Shown here: positions 18,813 to 27,599 of the stretch, piece after piece
Layout of the letters: every line of letters begins with the position of its first letter
How positions within the stretch are numbered: the stretch's first letter is position 1
Notes under the pieces: generated by a model
The model's database searches: none
What the model was told of the DNA's origin: nothing
What the model saw: only the letters and a program-made list of their open reading frames with translations
Program-made: the position numbers and the translations under genes
Assembly (NCBI GenBank): GCA_045539475.1
Contig: JAZQFJ010000015.1
Location: forward strand, 1 to 64,000
Direction of reading: 5' to 3'
Source of the DNA: SIG480 sp045539475
Lineage (GTDB): Bacteria > Bacillota > Clostridia > Oscillospirales > JAAYXM01
Length of the DNA stretch: 64,000 nt

Positions 18813-18888
18813 TTGACAATTTGCTATGACTTATTTTATAATAGACAATGACACTGTATCGAATAAGTGTGTCAAGGTAAAAAACCTT
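18813..18888 (+). promoter_or_regulatory. rpmH promoter and structured leader
   Basis: TTGACA (18813-18818), 18-base spacer, TATAAT (18837-18842). The leader then has two small hairpins, TGACAC/GTGTCA (18849-18874) and AAGGT/ACCTT (18874-18888), before the ribosome site GGAGGTG at about 18909. Confidence 0.8.
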
Positions 18889-18921
18889 ACGCATCAAAAT
18901 TATTATCGGAGGTGTAAAACA

Positions 18922-19056
18922 ATGGTACGTACTTATCAGCCGAAAAAGCTTCATCGCTCAAAGGTTCACGGTTTCCGCAAGAGAATGGCAACCCGCAACG
19001 GACGCAAGGTTCTCTCTGCACGCCGCGCTAAGGGCAGAAACAGGCTTACTCACTAA
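18922..19056 (+). CDS. rpmH: 50S ribosomal protein L34
   Basis: L34 of the large ribosomal subunit, 44 residues, very basic, with the typical start MVRTYQPKKLHRSKVHGF and end KGRNRLTH. The ATG at 18922 follows GGAGGTG; the longer frame from 18826 runs through the promoter and is not real. First gene of rpmH-rnpA-yidD-yidC-jag, divergent from dnaA. Confidence 0.97.
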   Translation: MVRTYQPKKLHRSKVHGFRKRMATRNGRKVLSARRAKGRNRLTH

Positions 19057-19180
19057 GTCACAATACGCCGGAGCGGAAGGAATTTTAGAAAGCTCCGCTC
19101 CGCAAAAAAAGATTTAGCTCATGACGCGTCCTGGATTTTTTATCCCGTCCGGGCTTTTTCTTTTATACGGAGATATTTTT

Positions 19181-19528
19181 ATGAAACAAACGGTTTCAAT
19201 CAAGCTTAACCGCGACTTCAGAATGATTTATAAACGCGGTAAAAGTGCAGTGTCACCCGTTCTTGCAATGTATGCAAGAAAAAATAAATTAAGCTCTAAC
19301 AGAATAGGTATAACCGTAAGCACAAAGGTTGGAAAAGCCGTTGTGCGCAATCGCGTGCGCCGACGCATCCGCGAGGCGTATCGGATAAACGAAGGGCGCT
19401 TTTTGCCGGGATATGATATTATCATTGTTTCACGTGTCCGTGCTGCAAGCGTTTCCTTTTGTGAGATAGAGAAGAACCTTCTCAAGTTATCCGGAAGTTT
19501 AGAGCTTCTTTCGGAGGAGAAGGAATGA
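19181..19528 (+). CDS. rnpA: Ribonuclease P protein component
   Basis: Protein subunit that helps the RNase P RNA trim tRNA 5' ends. The 115-residue basic protein has the RNR motif segment VVRNRVRRRIREAYR. ATG at 19181 follows ACGGAG; the frame from 19121 lacks a site. The end overlaps yidD by four bases (ATGA). Confidence 0.95.
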   Translation: MKQTVSIKLNRDFRMIYKRGKSAVSPVLAMYARKNKLSSNRIGITVSTKVGKAVVRNRVRRRIREAYRINEGRFLPGYDIIIVSRVRAASVSFCEIEKNLLKLSGSLELLSEEKE

Positions 19529-19737
19529 AGAGTCTTCTCATATTTTTAATCAGATTTTACAGACGTTGCGTATCACCAAACCGTATGCCGTGTTGCCGCT
19601 TTACGCCTACCTGCTCGGCATATGCACTTGAAGCAATTGAAAAATACGGCGTCTTAAAGGGCGGATATCTTGCAATAAGAAGAATTTTGCGGTGTCATCC
19701 GTTCTCTAAAAAAGCGGGATACGATCCCGTACCGTAA
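19525..19737 (+). CDS. yidD: Membrane protein insertion efficiency factor YidD
   Basis: Small 70-residue YidD protein thought to aid YidC-dependent membrane insertion. It has the family pattern of FYRRCVSP and PCCRFTPTCSAYALEAI, and ends with a CHPF motif and GYDPVP. Four-base overlap with rnpA and 35 bases to yidC place it in the conserved rnpA-yidD-yidC block. Confidence 0.93.
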   Translation: MKSLLIFLIRFYRRCVSPNRMPCCRFTPTCSAYALEAIEKYGVLKGGYLAIRRILRCHPFSKKAGYDPVP

Positions 19738-19772
19738 TGTAATCATTATCAAAACCGGAGGTTTTTATATTT

Positions 19773-20621
19773 ATGTTTACAGCATTAATAGTAGAGCCGT
19801 TCGGGTGGCTTTTAAAGATCTGTTATAATTTTGTCGGAAATTATGGTGTGGCAATAATCATCTTTACTCTTCTTTCAAAGCTTGTAATTTTGCCTTTCCA
19901 GATGAAAAGTAAAAAAAGTATGATGGAAATGCAAAAGCTTCAGCCGAAGCTTCGTGAGATCGAAAAAAAGTATAAGGATGATAAAGAGCGCTATGCTCTT
20001 GAAACACAGAAGCTTTATAAAAAAGAAGGTGTTTCAATGTTCGGCGGATGTCTGCCGATGCTTATAACCCTTCCTATTATGATAGGGCTTTATTCTGTTG
20101 TCCGTCAGCCTCTTACTTATATTTTTGACATTACACCCGAACAGATTCAGGCGCTTGCCGATGCTTTCCGTGCGGCCGGTGCAAAGATTACGTCCACAAG
20201 CGGATATATGCTTCAGATTGATGTTTCTTCTCTTCTGTCAAAGTATCCGGACATTGTGGCAAGCATTACTCCGAATCTTACAGACCTTGATTTTAATTTT
20301 CTCGGAATTGATTTGTCTTTGATTCCGAATTTCAAGTACATCACGATTCTTTGGATAATTCCTGTTCTTTCCGGTCTGACAGCGTGGCTTTCAAACATTC
20401 TTATTCGCCGTAGTCAGGGAGCACAGCTTACTGAGCAGGCAGCTGCAACAAACGGTATGATGAATATTATGATGCCGCTTATGTCGGTCTGGATTGCATT
20501 TATGGTTCCTGCAAGTCTTGGACTTTATTGGATTATATCAAATGTTTTGACTGCAGTTCAGGAGCCGATTCTTACAGCATACTACAAAAATAAGGCTAAA
20601 AAAGCCGAGGAGGAAAAATAA
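19773..20621 (+). CDS. yidC: Membrane protein insertase YidC/OxaA
   Basis: Integral membrane insertase of the YidC/Oxa1/SpoIIIJ family, 282 residues, with five predicted membrane segments: near the N-terminus (NYGVAIIIFTLLSKLVILPF), a basic coiled-coil cytoplasmic loop (MQKLQPKLREIEKKY), then three or more segments after residue 90. No lipoprotein signal Cys is seen at the N-terminus, unlike B. subtilis SpoIIIJ. Ribosome site GGAGG lies upstream. Followed by jag after 3 bases. Confidence 0.94.
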   Translation: MFTALIVEPFGWLLKICYNFVGNYGVAIIIFTLLSKLVILPFQMKSKKSMMEMQKLQPKLREIEKKYKDDKERYALETQKLYKKEGVSMFGGCLPMLITLPIMIGLYSVVRQPLTYIFDITPEQIQALADAFRAAGAKITSTSGYMLQIDVSSLLSKYPDIVASITPNLTDLDFNFLGIDLSLIPNFKYITILWIIPVLSGLTAWLSNILIRRSQGAQLTEQAAATNGMMNIMMPLMSVWIAFMVPASLGLYWIISNVLTAVQEPILTAYYKNKAKKAEEEK

Positions 20622-20624
20622 AAG

Positions 20625-21425
20625 ATGGCACAGAGTATTGAAATCAGTGCAAAGACAATAGATGCCGCTATAGAAAAAGGTCTTTTGGAGCTTTCTCTTC
20701 AGCGTGAAGATGTTACCGTTGAAGTTCTTGAAAATCCGAAATCGGGATTTTTGGGAATCGGTGCAGTTCCTGCAAAAATTCTTATGACGGTTATTGGAGC
20801 TGATGAGCCTGTTTCCGTAAAAAAAGAGAAAAAGGCAGAAAAAGAAGAAAAAAAGATTGAAAAGAAGGCTGAAAAGCAGGTAGTTAAAGAAGAAAAGAAG
20901 GAAAAAAAGGAGACTGTTCCGGCAACGGGCGAGGCTGCAGAGTTTCTTTCTAAGGTTCTTTCATTTATCTGCGAGGATGTTCACCTTGAACAGCATAAGT
21001 GCTCGGATGAAGGAACAGTAAGCTTTGAAATTGTCGGTGAAAACCTTGGCGGAATAATCGGACGTCGCGGAGAAACACTCGATGCTCTTCAGCACCTTGC
21101 AAATCTTGCGGTTAACGGCTCCGGTAAAGAAAAGGTTCGTGTTCTTCTTGACGCAGAAAATTACCGCGAAAAGAGAGAAGAATCTCTTGTAAAGTTTGCA
21201 GAGCGTGCTGCAAGTCAGGTTCTCAAATATAAGAGAAGCAAGGCTTTAGAGCCGATGAACGCATATGAGCGTCATATCATTCATGCTGCACTTCAGGATA
21301 AAGAAAATATATCCACATCATCTGTCGGAACAGATCCGAACAGACGTGTTATCATCAACTACACCGGTCCTGATGCACGTCCGTCACGTCCCCCACGCAG
21401 ACGTTATAATAATTACAACAAGTAA
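20625..21425 (+). CDS. jag: RNA-binding protein Jag/KhpB (EloR)
   Basis: RNA-binding protein linked to cell elongation in Gram-positives and always near yidC. The 266-residue protein has a Jag-N domain (SIEISAKTIDAAIEKGL), a Lys/Glu-rich linker (about residues 66-100), a KH domain with GIIGRRGETLDALQ, and a C-terminal R3H domain (NAYERHIIHAAL). Its end is a short basic, Pro/Arg-rich tail. It closes the operon with terminator 21437-21480. Confidence 0.94.
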   Translation: MAQSIEISAKTIDAAIEKGLLELSLQREDVTVEVLENPKSGFLGIGAVPAKILMTVIGADEPVSVKKEKKAEKEEKKIEKKAEKQVVKEEKKEKKETVPATGEAAEFLSKVLSFICEDVHLEQHKCSDEGTVSFEIVGENLGGIIGRRGETLDALQHLANLAVNGSGKEKVRVLLDAENYREKREESLVKFAERAASQVLKYKRSKALEPMNAYERHIIHAALQDKENISTSSVGTDPNRRVIINYTGPDARPSRPPRRRYNNYNK

Positions 21426-21436
21426 TATTTAAAGGA

Positions 21437-21480
21437 AAAACAACCGCATGTTATTAAAACTGCGGTTGTTTTTGTTTTTT
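21437..21480. terminator. Bidirectional intrinsic terminator, jag / trkA
   Basis: 12-bp stem AAAACAACCGCA / TGCGGTTGTTTT with a 12-base loop; T-rich on the plus side and A-rich before it, so it can serve both converging genes. Confidence 0.88.
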
Positions 21481-21487
21481 GTGAAAC

Positions 21488-22138
21488 TTACTTTATCTTT
21501 CCCAACTTAGCTATATTTGCGATAACAATCAGCGTGGTTTCTGCTTCAAGAGGCTGTTCGGGATTGATATTTACGTTTACCTCTTCGCCTTTTTTTATAG
21601 CAACGATATTGAAACCGTATTTTTTGCGAAGATTCAATTCAATCAAATTTTTGCCTTGCCACTCTTCCCTCACGTCGATCTCGACTATTGAAACATCCTT
21701 CGACAGAGAGAGCATATCAATAAATCCGGAGCTAAGCAGGTTCTTGGCAAGATGGATGCCGGACTCGTTCTCGGGAAAAACAACTTTGTCCGAACCAACA
21801 CGAAGTAATATCTTTTGGTGCATCTCGTTGGCGCATTTTGCAATAACGCACTTGACGCCTGCTTCCTTGCAGAGCGTAACAGCCATTACGCTTGCTTCAA
21901 GATTACTCGCCATACAAACGACTACGGTATCAATGTTGCTGATACCAAGACGGGAAATGACCTCTGAATCGGTTACATCCGCACACTTGCAAACAGGCAA
22001 ATATGCAGCTGAATCATTAACAATTTTTTGGTCAGAATCTACTGCAACAACCTCCATGCCGTTCTCTACAAGTTCTCTTGCTACTGCTCTACCGTATCTC
22101 CCGAGACCAAAGACTGCGTATGTTTTCTTAGTTTTCAT
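21488..22138 (-). CDS. trkA: Potassium uptake regulator TrkA/KtrA
   Basis: Cytoplasmic gating subunit of a Ktr/Trk potassium channel. The 216-residue protein has an RCK-N Rossmann domain (FGLGRYGRAVARELVENG, GxGxxG) for NAD(H)/ATP/ADP and an RCK-C domain after about residue 135. The single RCK pair matches KtrA rather than the double-length E. coli TrkA. It lies 12 bases after trkH. Confidence 0.93.
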   Translation of the reverse strand: MKTKKTYAVFGLGRYGRAVARELVENGMEVVAVDSDQKIVNDSAAYLPVCKCADVTDSEVISRLGISNIDTVVVCMASNLEASVMAVTLCKEAGVKCVIAKCANEMHQKILLRVGSDKVVFPENESGIHLAKNLLSSGFIDMLSLSKDVSIVEIDVREEWQGKNLIELNLRKKYGFNIVAIKKGEEVNVNINPEQPLEAETTLIVIANIAKLGKIK

Positions 22139-22150
22139 AAATTTTCTCCT

Positions 22151-23503
22151 TTATCCGATACTGATATTTTCCGTCGGCTCGGAAATAACATTCTGGCTTT
22201 CATTCTTTCTGCCCAAAGCGATCGCAAGCGATATGGGACCTACTCTACCAAAATACATGGTTGAAATTATAATAAGTTTTCCAAATGCGTTGAGTGATGC
22301 CGTGAAATTTCTTGAAAGACCGACGGTTGCGGTTGCACTGACCGTTTCATAAAATACATCAATGGCAGAAGCGTTGCTCGTTGCCAGTATAAGCACTGTT
22401 GAGGCGGCACAGATCGTAAGGAACATTATGACCACGGCAACAGCCTTTTTCACCGAGTCATCGGAAATGCGACGGCCGAAAATGCCTGCGCTGTTCCTGT
22501 TTCTGATGGTAGCGAATGCCGAGCAGATAAGTACAGCGATGGTTACGGTTTTCATACCGCCTGCCGTTCCCACCGGTGAACCGCCGATCAACATCAGAAT
22601 AACAGATGCGGCAGCAGAGGCATTTGTCAGATTTTCTTGCGGAACAGATGCAAAACCTGCAGTTCTTGTTGTGACCGATTGAAAGAAAGAAACTTGAATT
22701 TTATCGAATAAGTTCATATTTCCAATAGTCAGAGGATTTTTATATTCAAGAATAAATATGAGAATTGCACCGACAAGGATGAGACCTGCCGTAAAGGTAA
22801 TGGCTATTTTGCTGTGCAAGGCAAGGTGTCTGAATATTTTTCTGTTTTTCGGTGAACGACTCTTGACTACACGGAGAATGTCCCACCATACGATATATCC
22901 AAGACCTCCGAGAATTACGAGCGCAGAGGTTACGATGTTAATTAATGGATTTGTGGCGTAATTACAAAGGCTGTTTTCCGCAATAATGTCAATACCTGCG
23001 TTACAAAAGGCAGAAACTGAATTGAATACCGATATCCAAATACCTTTTGCGCCAAACTCGGGAATGAACACGAGCATATAAAGAACTGCACCAATTACCT
23101 CGAGGATCAGCGTGCCGAATAACACGTTCTTGACAAACTTGACAAGTCCTGACATTGTGTTGAGATTGAAAGCGTCTTGAATCAGCAAGCTGTCTTCGAT
23201 GCCAAGTTTTCTGTTCAAGAGAAGCATCAATCCTGTCATGATCGTGATAACTCCGAGCCCGCCAACCTGTATCAGTATAAGTATAACAACCTGACCAAAA
23301 ACGCTCCATGTTGAAACGGTTGGCAGTGTTACGAGACCGGTAACGCAGGTTGAAGTTGTTGCCGTGAACAGAGCATCGATATAAGGCACGGCAACCCCGT
23401 CAGCTGAACTTATCGGCAATGCCAAAAGAACACTTCCAAGAAATATTACCAAAAGAAAACTCAGCAGTATAATTTGTGTTGTTGTAAATCTAATCCTTTT
23501 CAT
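22151..23503 (-). CDS. trkH: Potassium transporter TrkH/KtrB
   Basis: Membrane pore subunit of a Trk/Ktr potassium system, 450 residues, with about eight to ten hydrophobic segments and selectivity-filter-like loops such as TCVTGL near residue 52 and GGSPVGTAGGMKT. Paired with the adjacent regulatory subunit. This pair sits where many Firmicutes have mnmE and mnmG, between jag and rsmG. Confidence 0.93.
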   Translation of the reverse strand: MKRIRFTTTQIILLSFLLVIFLGSVLLALPISSADGVAVPYIDALFTATTSTCVTGLVTLPTVSTWSVFGQVVILILIQVGGLGVITIMTGLMLLLNRKLGIEDSLLIQDAFNLNTMSGLVKFVKNVLFGTLILEVIGAVLYMLVFIPEFGAKGIWISVFNSVSAFCNAGIDIIAENSLCNYATNPLINIVTSALVILGGLGYIVWWDILRVVKSRSPKNRKIFRHLALHSKIAITFTAGLILVGAILIFILEYKNPLTIGNMNLFDKIQVSFFQSVTTRTAGFASVPQENLTNASAAASVILMLIGGSPVGTAGGMKTVTIAVLICSAFATIRNRNSAGIFGRRISDDSVKKAVAVVIMFLTICAASTVLILATSNASAIDVFYETVSATATVGLSRNFTASLNAFGKLIIISTMYFGRVGPISLAIALGRKNESQNVISEPTENISIG

Positions 23504-23540
23504 ACCAGTTTACTCTCCGTGGATAAGTACGGCATTTGCC

Positions 23541-24239
23541 TTAAAGCGGTTGGCTTTTTATTTTTGCAAATCTTCTCGGATAACGACTGAGTGTAGGTTC
23601 TGTTTTACGGAAAATGAGAACAGTGTGCGTTATATCAGTTGTAGGGAGTGTGTAATCCACGCGCTTCTCAAATACAGCGCCGAGTGTTTTAACAGCATTT
23701 TCAGCACTCTTTATCTCATCATCACAGTCACGTGCCTTCATAGCAAGAAAAACGCCGCCAACCTTGACAAAAGGAAGAGTAAGCTCACATAACATACGGA
23801 GATCTGCAACTGCCCGCGAAACGGCAATATCAAAGCTCTCACGGTAGTTCTCATTTGCGGCAAGCTCTTCGGCGCGAGCGTGAATACATTCTACATCCGA
23901 AAGAGAAAGAAGGTCACATATTCCCTGTAAAAACCCTATCCTCTTTGCAAGCGCATCAAGTAATGTAAGAGAGATATCTTTTTTTGCAAGACGGAGAGGA
24001 AGTCCCGGAAACCCTGCTCCACATCCAACGTCTATCACCCGTTTATCTGAAAAATCGTATGCTGAAAGAAGAGAGAGAGAATCTGCAAAATGACGCAGAT
24101 TTACTTCCTGCGGATCGGTTATTGCCGTAAGATTCATCACTTCATTTGCAGAAAGAAGCTCTTTTCGGAAAACATCAAAATTTTTCGCATCGGCGCAAAT
24201 ATTCATTTCTGACAAGAGAGAAGAAAAAGAAAATTCCAT
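23541..24239 (-). CDS. rsmG: 16S rRNA (guanine-527-N7)-methyltransferase RsmG
   Basis: Methylates G527 of 16S rRNA using S-adenosylmethionine. The 232-residue protein has the SAM site RVIDVGCGAGFPGLPL and family motifs NLTAI and SRAVADL. RsmG normally sits just upstream of noc/parA/parB, as here, but in this genome it is on the opposite strand from them, with a MATE gene in between. Confidence 0.95.
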   Translation of the reverse strand: MEFSFSSLLSEMNICADAKNFDVFRKELLSANEVMNLTAITDPQEVNLRHFADSLSLLSAYDFSDKRVIDVGCGAGFPGLPLRLAKKDISLTLLDALAKRIGFLQGICDLLSLSDVECIHARAEELAANENYRESFDIAVSRAVADLRMLCELTLPFVKVGGVFLAMKARDCDDEIKSAENAVKTLGAVFEKRVDYTLPTTDITHTVLIFRKTEPTLSRYPRRFAKIKSQPL

Positions 24240-24275
24240 TATATCGGCGCTCCTTAAAAGATTTTTTACGAATAC

Positions 24276-25640
24276 TTATTCTTCGATTTCATGTAATTTT
24301 TTAAGAGTTTTTATAAGGAAAAATGCGCACATAAGCACGGAAACGAGTTCGGAAATCGGAAATGAAAGCCATACAAGATTCAGCTTTCCCGTCTTTGAAA
24401 GAAGCCATGCCGACGGGATAAGAACGACAAGCTGGCGACACACCGAAATAATAAAGGAGTGACTTGGGTTTCCGATAGCCTGAAAAACGGAAATGGATAT
24501 AATACAGAATCCGGCAAGCATAAAGTTTATTGCAATAATTCTGAGTGCGGGAATTCCTATCTGAAGCATTTGTTCCGATGCGTTGAAAAATCCGAGGAGA
24601 AGTCCCGGAACGGCTTCGAATATTATAAATCCGCAAGTCATTACGGAAAGAGCCGTAAAAAGAGAAAGCTTTATTGTTTTTTTAACGCGTTCCGGACGGC
24701 GTGCTCCGTAATTGTATGCAATAATGGGAACCATACCGCTGTTCAGACCAAAAACAGGCATAAAAATGAAGCTCTGAAGCTTGAAGTACGCTCCGAAAAC
24801 GGCTGTTGCGGTTGTGGTAAAGCTTATGAGAATACGGTTTAAGAAAAAGTTCATTACGGAGCCAACGGATTGCATAAGGATTGACGGAAAACCAACCTTA
24901 TAAATACGGCGTGCAACCTCTGTATCCCAGCGGATCATACGCAGAGAAAGGTTGATTTCACGGTTGACCTTGATGTTTATGATAATTGCGACTATTGCGG
25001 CAATAATCTGTCCTGAAACAGTTGCAATAGCAGCCCCTGCCACCCCAAGTGCAGGAAGACCAAACATACCGAAAATGAGAATCGGATCAAGAATAATATT
25101 GATAATTGCGCCGATAAGCTGAGTTATCATCGCAAGAGTGGTTTTGCCGGTGGACTGCAGGAGACGTTCAAAACAGAATTGCGAGAATATTCCTATTGAA
25201 AAAATAAGGCATATAGAAGAATAGTCAACGCCGTACTCAATTATTTCTGCGACATCTGTCTGCAGAGCGAAGAACGGGCGTGAAAAAAGCGCGCCAATAA
25301 CTGCAAAAATAACTGCAGATGCAAGTGAAAGAAAAATGCCGGTATTTGCCGAACGATCAACCATCTCCTGTCTTTTCTCACCGAGTGAGCGAGAAAGAAG
25401 AGCATTTATACCGACTGCGGTACCGCCACCGAATGCTATCATAAGATTCTGCAGAGGAAAAGCAAGTGAAACCGCCGTAAGTGCGTTTTCCGATATACGG
25501 GCAACGAATATGCTGTCAACAACGTTATAAAACGCCTGAACCAGCATTGAAATCATCATTGGTATCGCCATTCCTGCCAAAAGCCTGCCGATAGGCTGAG
25601 TGCCCATTTTGTTTTCGGGAAGAGTTTGATTTGTTTCCAT
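24276..25640 (-). CDS. MATE family efflux transporter
   Basis: Cation-coupled multidrug/toxin extrusion protein of the MATE family, 454 residues with about twelve membrane segments. Landmarks are the N-terminal PIGRLLAGMAIPMMISMLVQAFYNVVDSIFV region and the mid-protein repeat of the same fold, cut here to short stretches such as YNYGARRPERVKKTI. Substrate cannot be predicted. Upstream of it lies the first parS site. Confidence 0.92.
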   Translation of the reverse strand: METNQTLPENKMGTQPIGRLLAGMAIPMMISMLVQAFYNVVDSIFVARISENALTAVSLAFPLQNLMIAFGGGTAVGINALLSRSLGEKRQEMVDRSANTGIFLSLASAVIFAVIGALFSRPFFALQTDVAEIIEYGVDYSSICLIFSIGIFSQFCFERLLQSTGKTTLAMITQLIGAIINIILDPILIFGMFGLPALGVAGAAIATVSGQIIAAIVAIIINIKVNREINLSLRMIRWDTEVARRIYKVGFPSILMQSVGSVMNFFLNRILISFTTTATAVFGAYFKLQSFIFMPVFGLNSGMVPIIAYNYGARRPERVKKTIKLSLFTALSVMTCGFIIFEAVPGLLLGFFNASEQMLQIGIPALRIIAINFMLAGFCIISISVFQAIGNPSHSFIISVCRQLVVLIPSAWLLSKTGKLNLVWLSFPISELVSVLMCAFFLIKTLKKLHEIEE

Positions 25641-25772
25641 TGAAGTATCCTTTCTGAAATCGCTGATTTCTCGTCTGATATTATAACTTTAATATTATAT
25701 ATGAAAAAAGCGATAAGGTCAAGTTTTTTGCTTACTATATTAATCTTTTCACAATGTTAAAAAAAGAAAAAC

Positions 25773-25788
25773 TGTTCCACGTGGAACA
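25773..25788. promoter_or_regulatory. parS: parS centromere site 1
   Basis: Exact 16-base palindrome TGTTCCACGTGGAACA, the consensus ParB/Spo0J binding site. It lies about 90 bases before the noc-like start. Confidence 0.97.
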
Positions 25789-25819
25789 TTACAGATTTCT
25801 ACAAATTTACGCATATCGG

Positions 25820-25847
25820 TTGTGATAAGATTAATATACAATATAAG
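25820..25847 (+). promoter_or_regulatory. Tentative promoter of the noc-like gene
   Basis: TTGTGA (25820-25825), 16-base spacer, TATAAG (25842-25847): a weak sigma-A fit upstream of a GGAGGGG ribosome site. Confidence 0.4.
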
Positions 25848-25880
25848 GAAAACTCTACGTTATTTTTGGAGGGGTTACAT

Positions 25881-26687
25881 ATGAGAAGAGATGATGTTAT
25901 AGTACGCAAGGACAAGATAGTATACCTGCCTTTGGATAAAATTTCTCCAAACCGTGCACAACCACGGCGCAGGTTTAATACAGAAGAGCTTCAGGAGCTT
26001 GCTTTGAGTATACGCGAAAACGGAGTACTTCAGCCGGTTACTGTGCGCCTTGTAAACCGCGAGTATGTTCTTGTTGCGGGAGAAAGAAGGCTTCGGGCAT
26101 CTCACATCGCAGGATTACGCGAAATCCCCTGTCTTGTAATAGAAGTAGATGATAAAAAATCTGCTTCACTTGCACTGCTCGAAAATCTGCAACGTGCGGA
26201 TCTAAGCTTTTTTGAAGAAGCGGAGGGAATGGCAAATCTTATGCGGATATGTGGTTATACACAGGAGGATGTGGCAAAAAAACTCGGAAAATCACAATCT
26301 GCTGTATCAAACAAACTCAGATTGCTCAAACTCGGCAAAGAGATAATTCTCAGGATATCTGATGCCGGATTATGCGAGCGCCATGCCCGCGCCCTTTTGC
26401 GCCTTAATACACGCGAGGAGCGCATAGCTGCGCTAAATTATATAATTGAAAATGAGTTAAATGTGTATAAAACCGATGAGTATATAGATTTTCTTTTATC
26501 AGGCAAAAATAACAAGAGAAGAGAGGTGCGTCGCGAAAGGCAGCGATATGTGATAAAAGATGTCAGACTGTTTTATAATACTGTTGACCGCGCCGTTGAC
26601 ACAATGCGAAGATCCGGCATCCGTGCAGATGTCGCAAAGGATGAAGATGATGTTTGTGTCAATGTAAATATAAAGATATTTAAATAA
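25881..26687 (+). CDS. noc: ParB-like/Noc-like nucleoid protein
   Basis: ParB-family CTPase/DNA-binding protein, 268 residues. It has the N-terminal CTP-binding motif (AGERRLRAS), an HTH domain (QEDVAKKLGKSQSAVSNKLRLL) shown here in part, and a C-terminal dimerisation tail. The place between rsmG and parA fits Noc, the nucleoid-occlusion paralogue. The membrane-targeting amphipathic helix usual at the start of Bacillus Noc is not obvious, so it could instead be a second ParB. ATG at 25881 follows TGGAGGGG. Perfect parS sites flank it on both sides. Confidence 0.85.
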   Translation: MRRDDVIVRKDKIVYLPLDKISPNRAQPRRRFNTEELQELALSIRENGVLQPVTVRLVNREYVLVAGERRLRASHIAGLREIPCLVIEVDDKKSASLALLENLQRADLSFFEEAEGMANLMRICGYTQEDVAKKLGKSQSAVSNKLRLLKLGKEIILRISDAGLCERHARALLRLNTREERIAALNYIIENELNVYKTDEYIDFLLSGKNNKRREVRRERQRYVIKDVRLFYNTVDRAVDTMRRSGIRADVAKDEDDVCVNVNIKIFK

Positions 26688-26703
26688 TGTTCCACGTGGA
26701 ACA
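26688..26703. promoter_or_regulatory. parS: parS centromere site 2
   Basis: Second exact TGTTCCACGTGGAACA, starting at the base right after the noc-like stop codon and 16 bases before the -35 of the parA promoter. Confidence 0.97.
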
Positions 26704-26718
26704 TTTGTAAGATTGTTA

Positions 26719-26797
26719 TTGCACTTTGCTTTGCAAAGTGCTATAATAATATTATCATCAGGTCGGGTGAGAATGAAAAGCTTTTTTGATAAGCTTT
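26719..26797 (+). promoter_or_regulatory. parA promoter inside a palindrome, with leader hairpin
   Basis: TTGCAC (26719-26724), 17-base spacer, TATAAT (26742-26747). The spacer and most of the -35 are a perfect palindrome, GCACTTTGC-TTT-GCAAAGTGC (26721-26741), a likely repressor site. The leader then has AAAGCTT/AAGCTTT (26777-26797) followed by T residues, which could act as a weak attenuator. Confidence 0.65.
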
Positions 26798-26822
26798 TTT
26801 GGCCTATGGAGGTGGAATATAC

Positions 26823-27599
26823 ATGGCAAAAATCATTGCCGTTGCAAATCAAAAGGGCGGCGTTGGAAAGACAACGACGTGCGTGAATCTTGCAGCAGCA
26901 TTGCATATACTAAAAAAACGTGTACTCCTTGTTGATATGGATCCACAGGGACATTCAAGCATCGGCTTTGGAGTAAATAAGCATGACAAGCTTCCCACAG
27001 CATATGATCTGATTGCAGATACAGCTTCCGCGGCAGAAATCATCAGAAAAACACCTTACGGAGATTTGCTTCCGGCGAGTACAAATCTTGCGGCGGCAGA
27101 GGTTGAGCTTGTTTCGATGGACAAGCGGCATTTTGTTCTTCGTGATGCACTGAATACAGTTTCGGACAGATACGATTTTATAATAATCGACTGTCCCCCT
27201 GCCTTGGGTATGCTCACAATAAATTCGTTGTGTGCGGCAGATTCGGTAATTGTTCCGGTAGATTGCGGATTTTATGCGCTTGAGGGTCTTTCTGCACTGA
27301 CAAGCACTATGGCAACGTTGAAAAAAAGCTTTAATCCGGAGCTTGATATAGAAGGTGTTCTTCTTACAATGTTTGATTCGCGCACTAACCTTTCTGTTCA
27401 GATCGCGCAGGAAATAAAGCGCTTTTTCCCGCAGAAGGTTTTCTCGGTAACTATTCCGCGTAATGTGCGTCTTGCAGAAGCTCCGAGCCATGGGAAGCCG
27501 GTTATGGAATATGACCGTCATTCACGTGGAGCAGATTGTTATATGCGTCTTGCTGAGGAACTCATAGATAAAAATGAGGAGGTAAGAAAAAATGGCTAA
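26823..27599 (+). CDS. parA: Chromosome partitioning ATPase ParA/Soj
   Basis: Deviant Walker-type ATPase that moves or regulates ParB-parS complexes and DnaA. The 258-residue protein has KGGVGKTT near residue 10, the DMDPQG motif and IIDCPP. ATG at 26823 follows GGAGGTGG. Overlaps parB by eight bases, so they are co-translated. Confidence 0.97.
   Translation: MAKIIAVANQKGGVGKTTTCVNLAAALHILKKRVLLVDMDPQGHSSIGFGVNKHDKLPTAYDLIADTASAAEIIRKTPYGDLLPASTNLAAAEVELVSMDKRHFVLRDALNTVSDRYDFIIIDCPPALGMLTINSLCAADSVIVPVDCGFYALEGLSALTSTMATLKKSFNPELDIEGVLLTMFDSRTNLSVQIAQEIKRFFPQKVFSVTIPRNVRLAEAPSHGKPVMEYDRHSRGADCYMRLAEELIDKNEEVRKNG

Noticed and set aside
19069..19102. Intrinsic terminator between rpmH and rnpA
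   Set aside because: The CGGAGCGGA/TCCGCTCCG stem is followed by A residues on the plus strand, not T. It may be an RNA processing hairpin instead.
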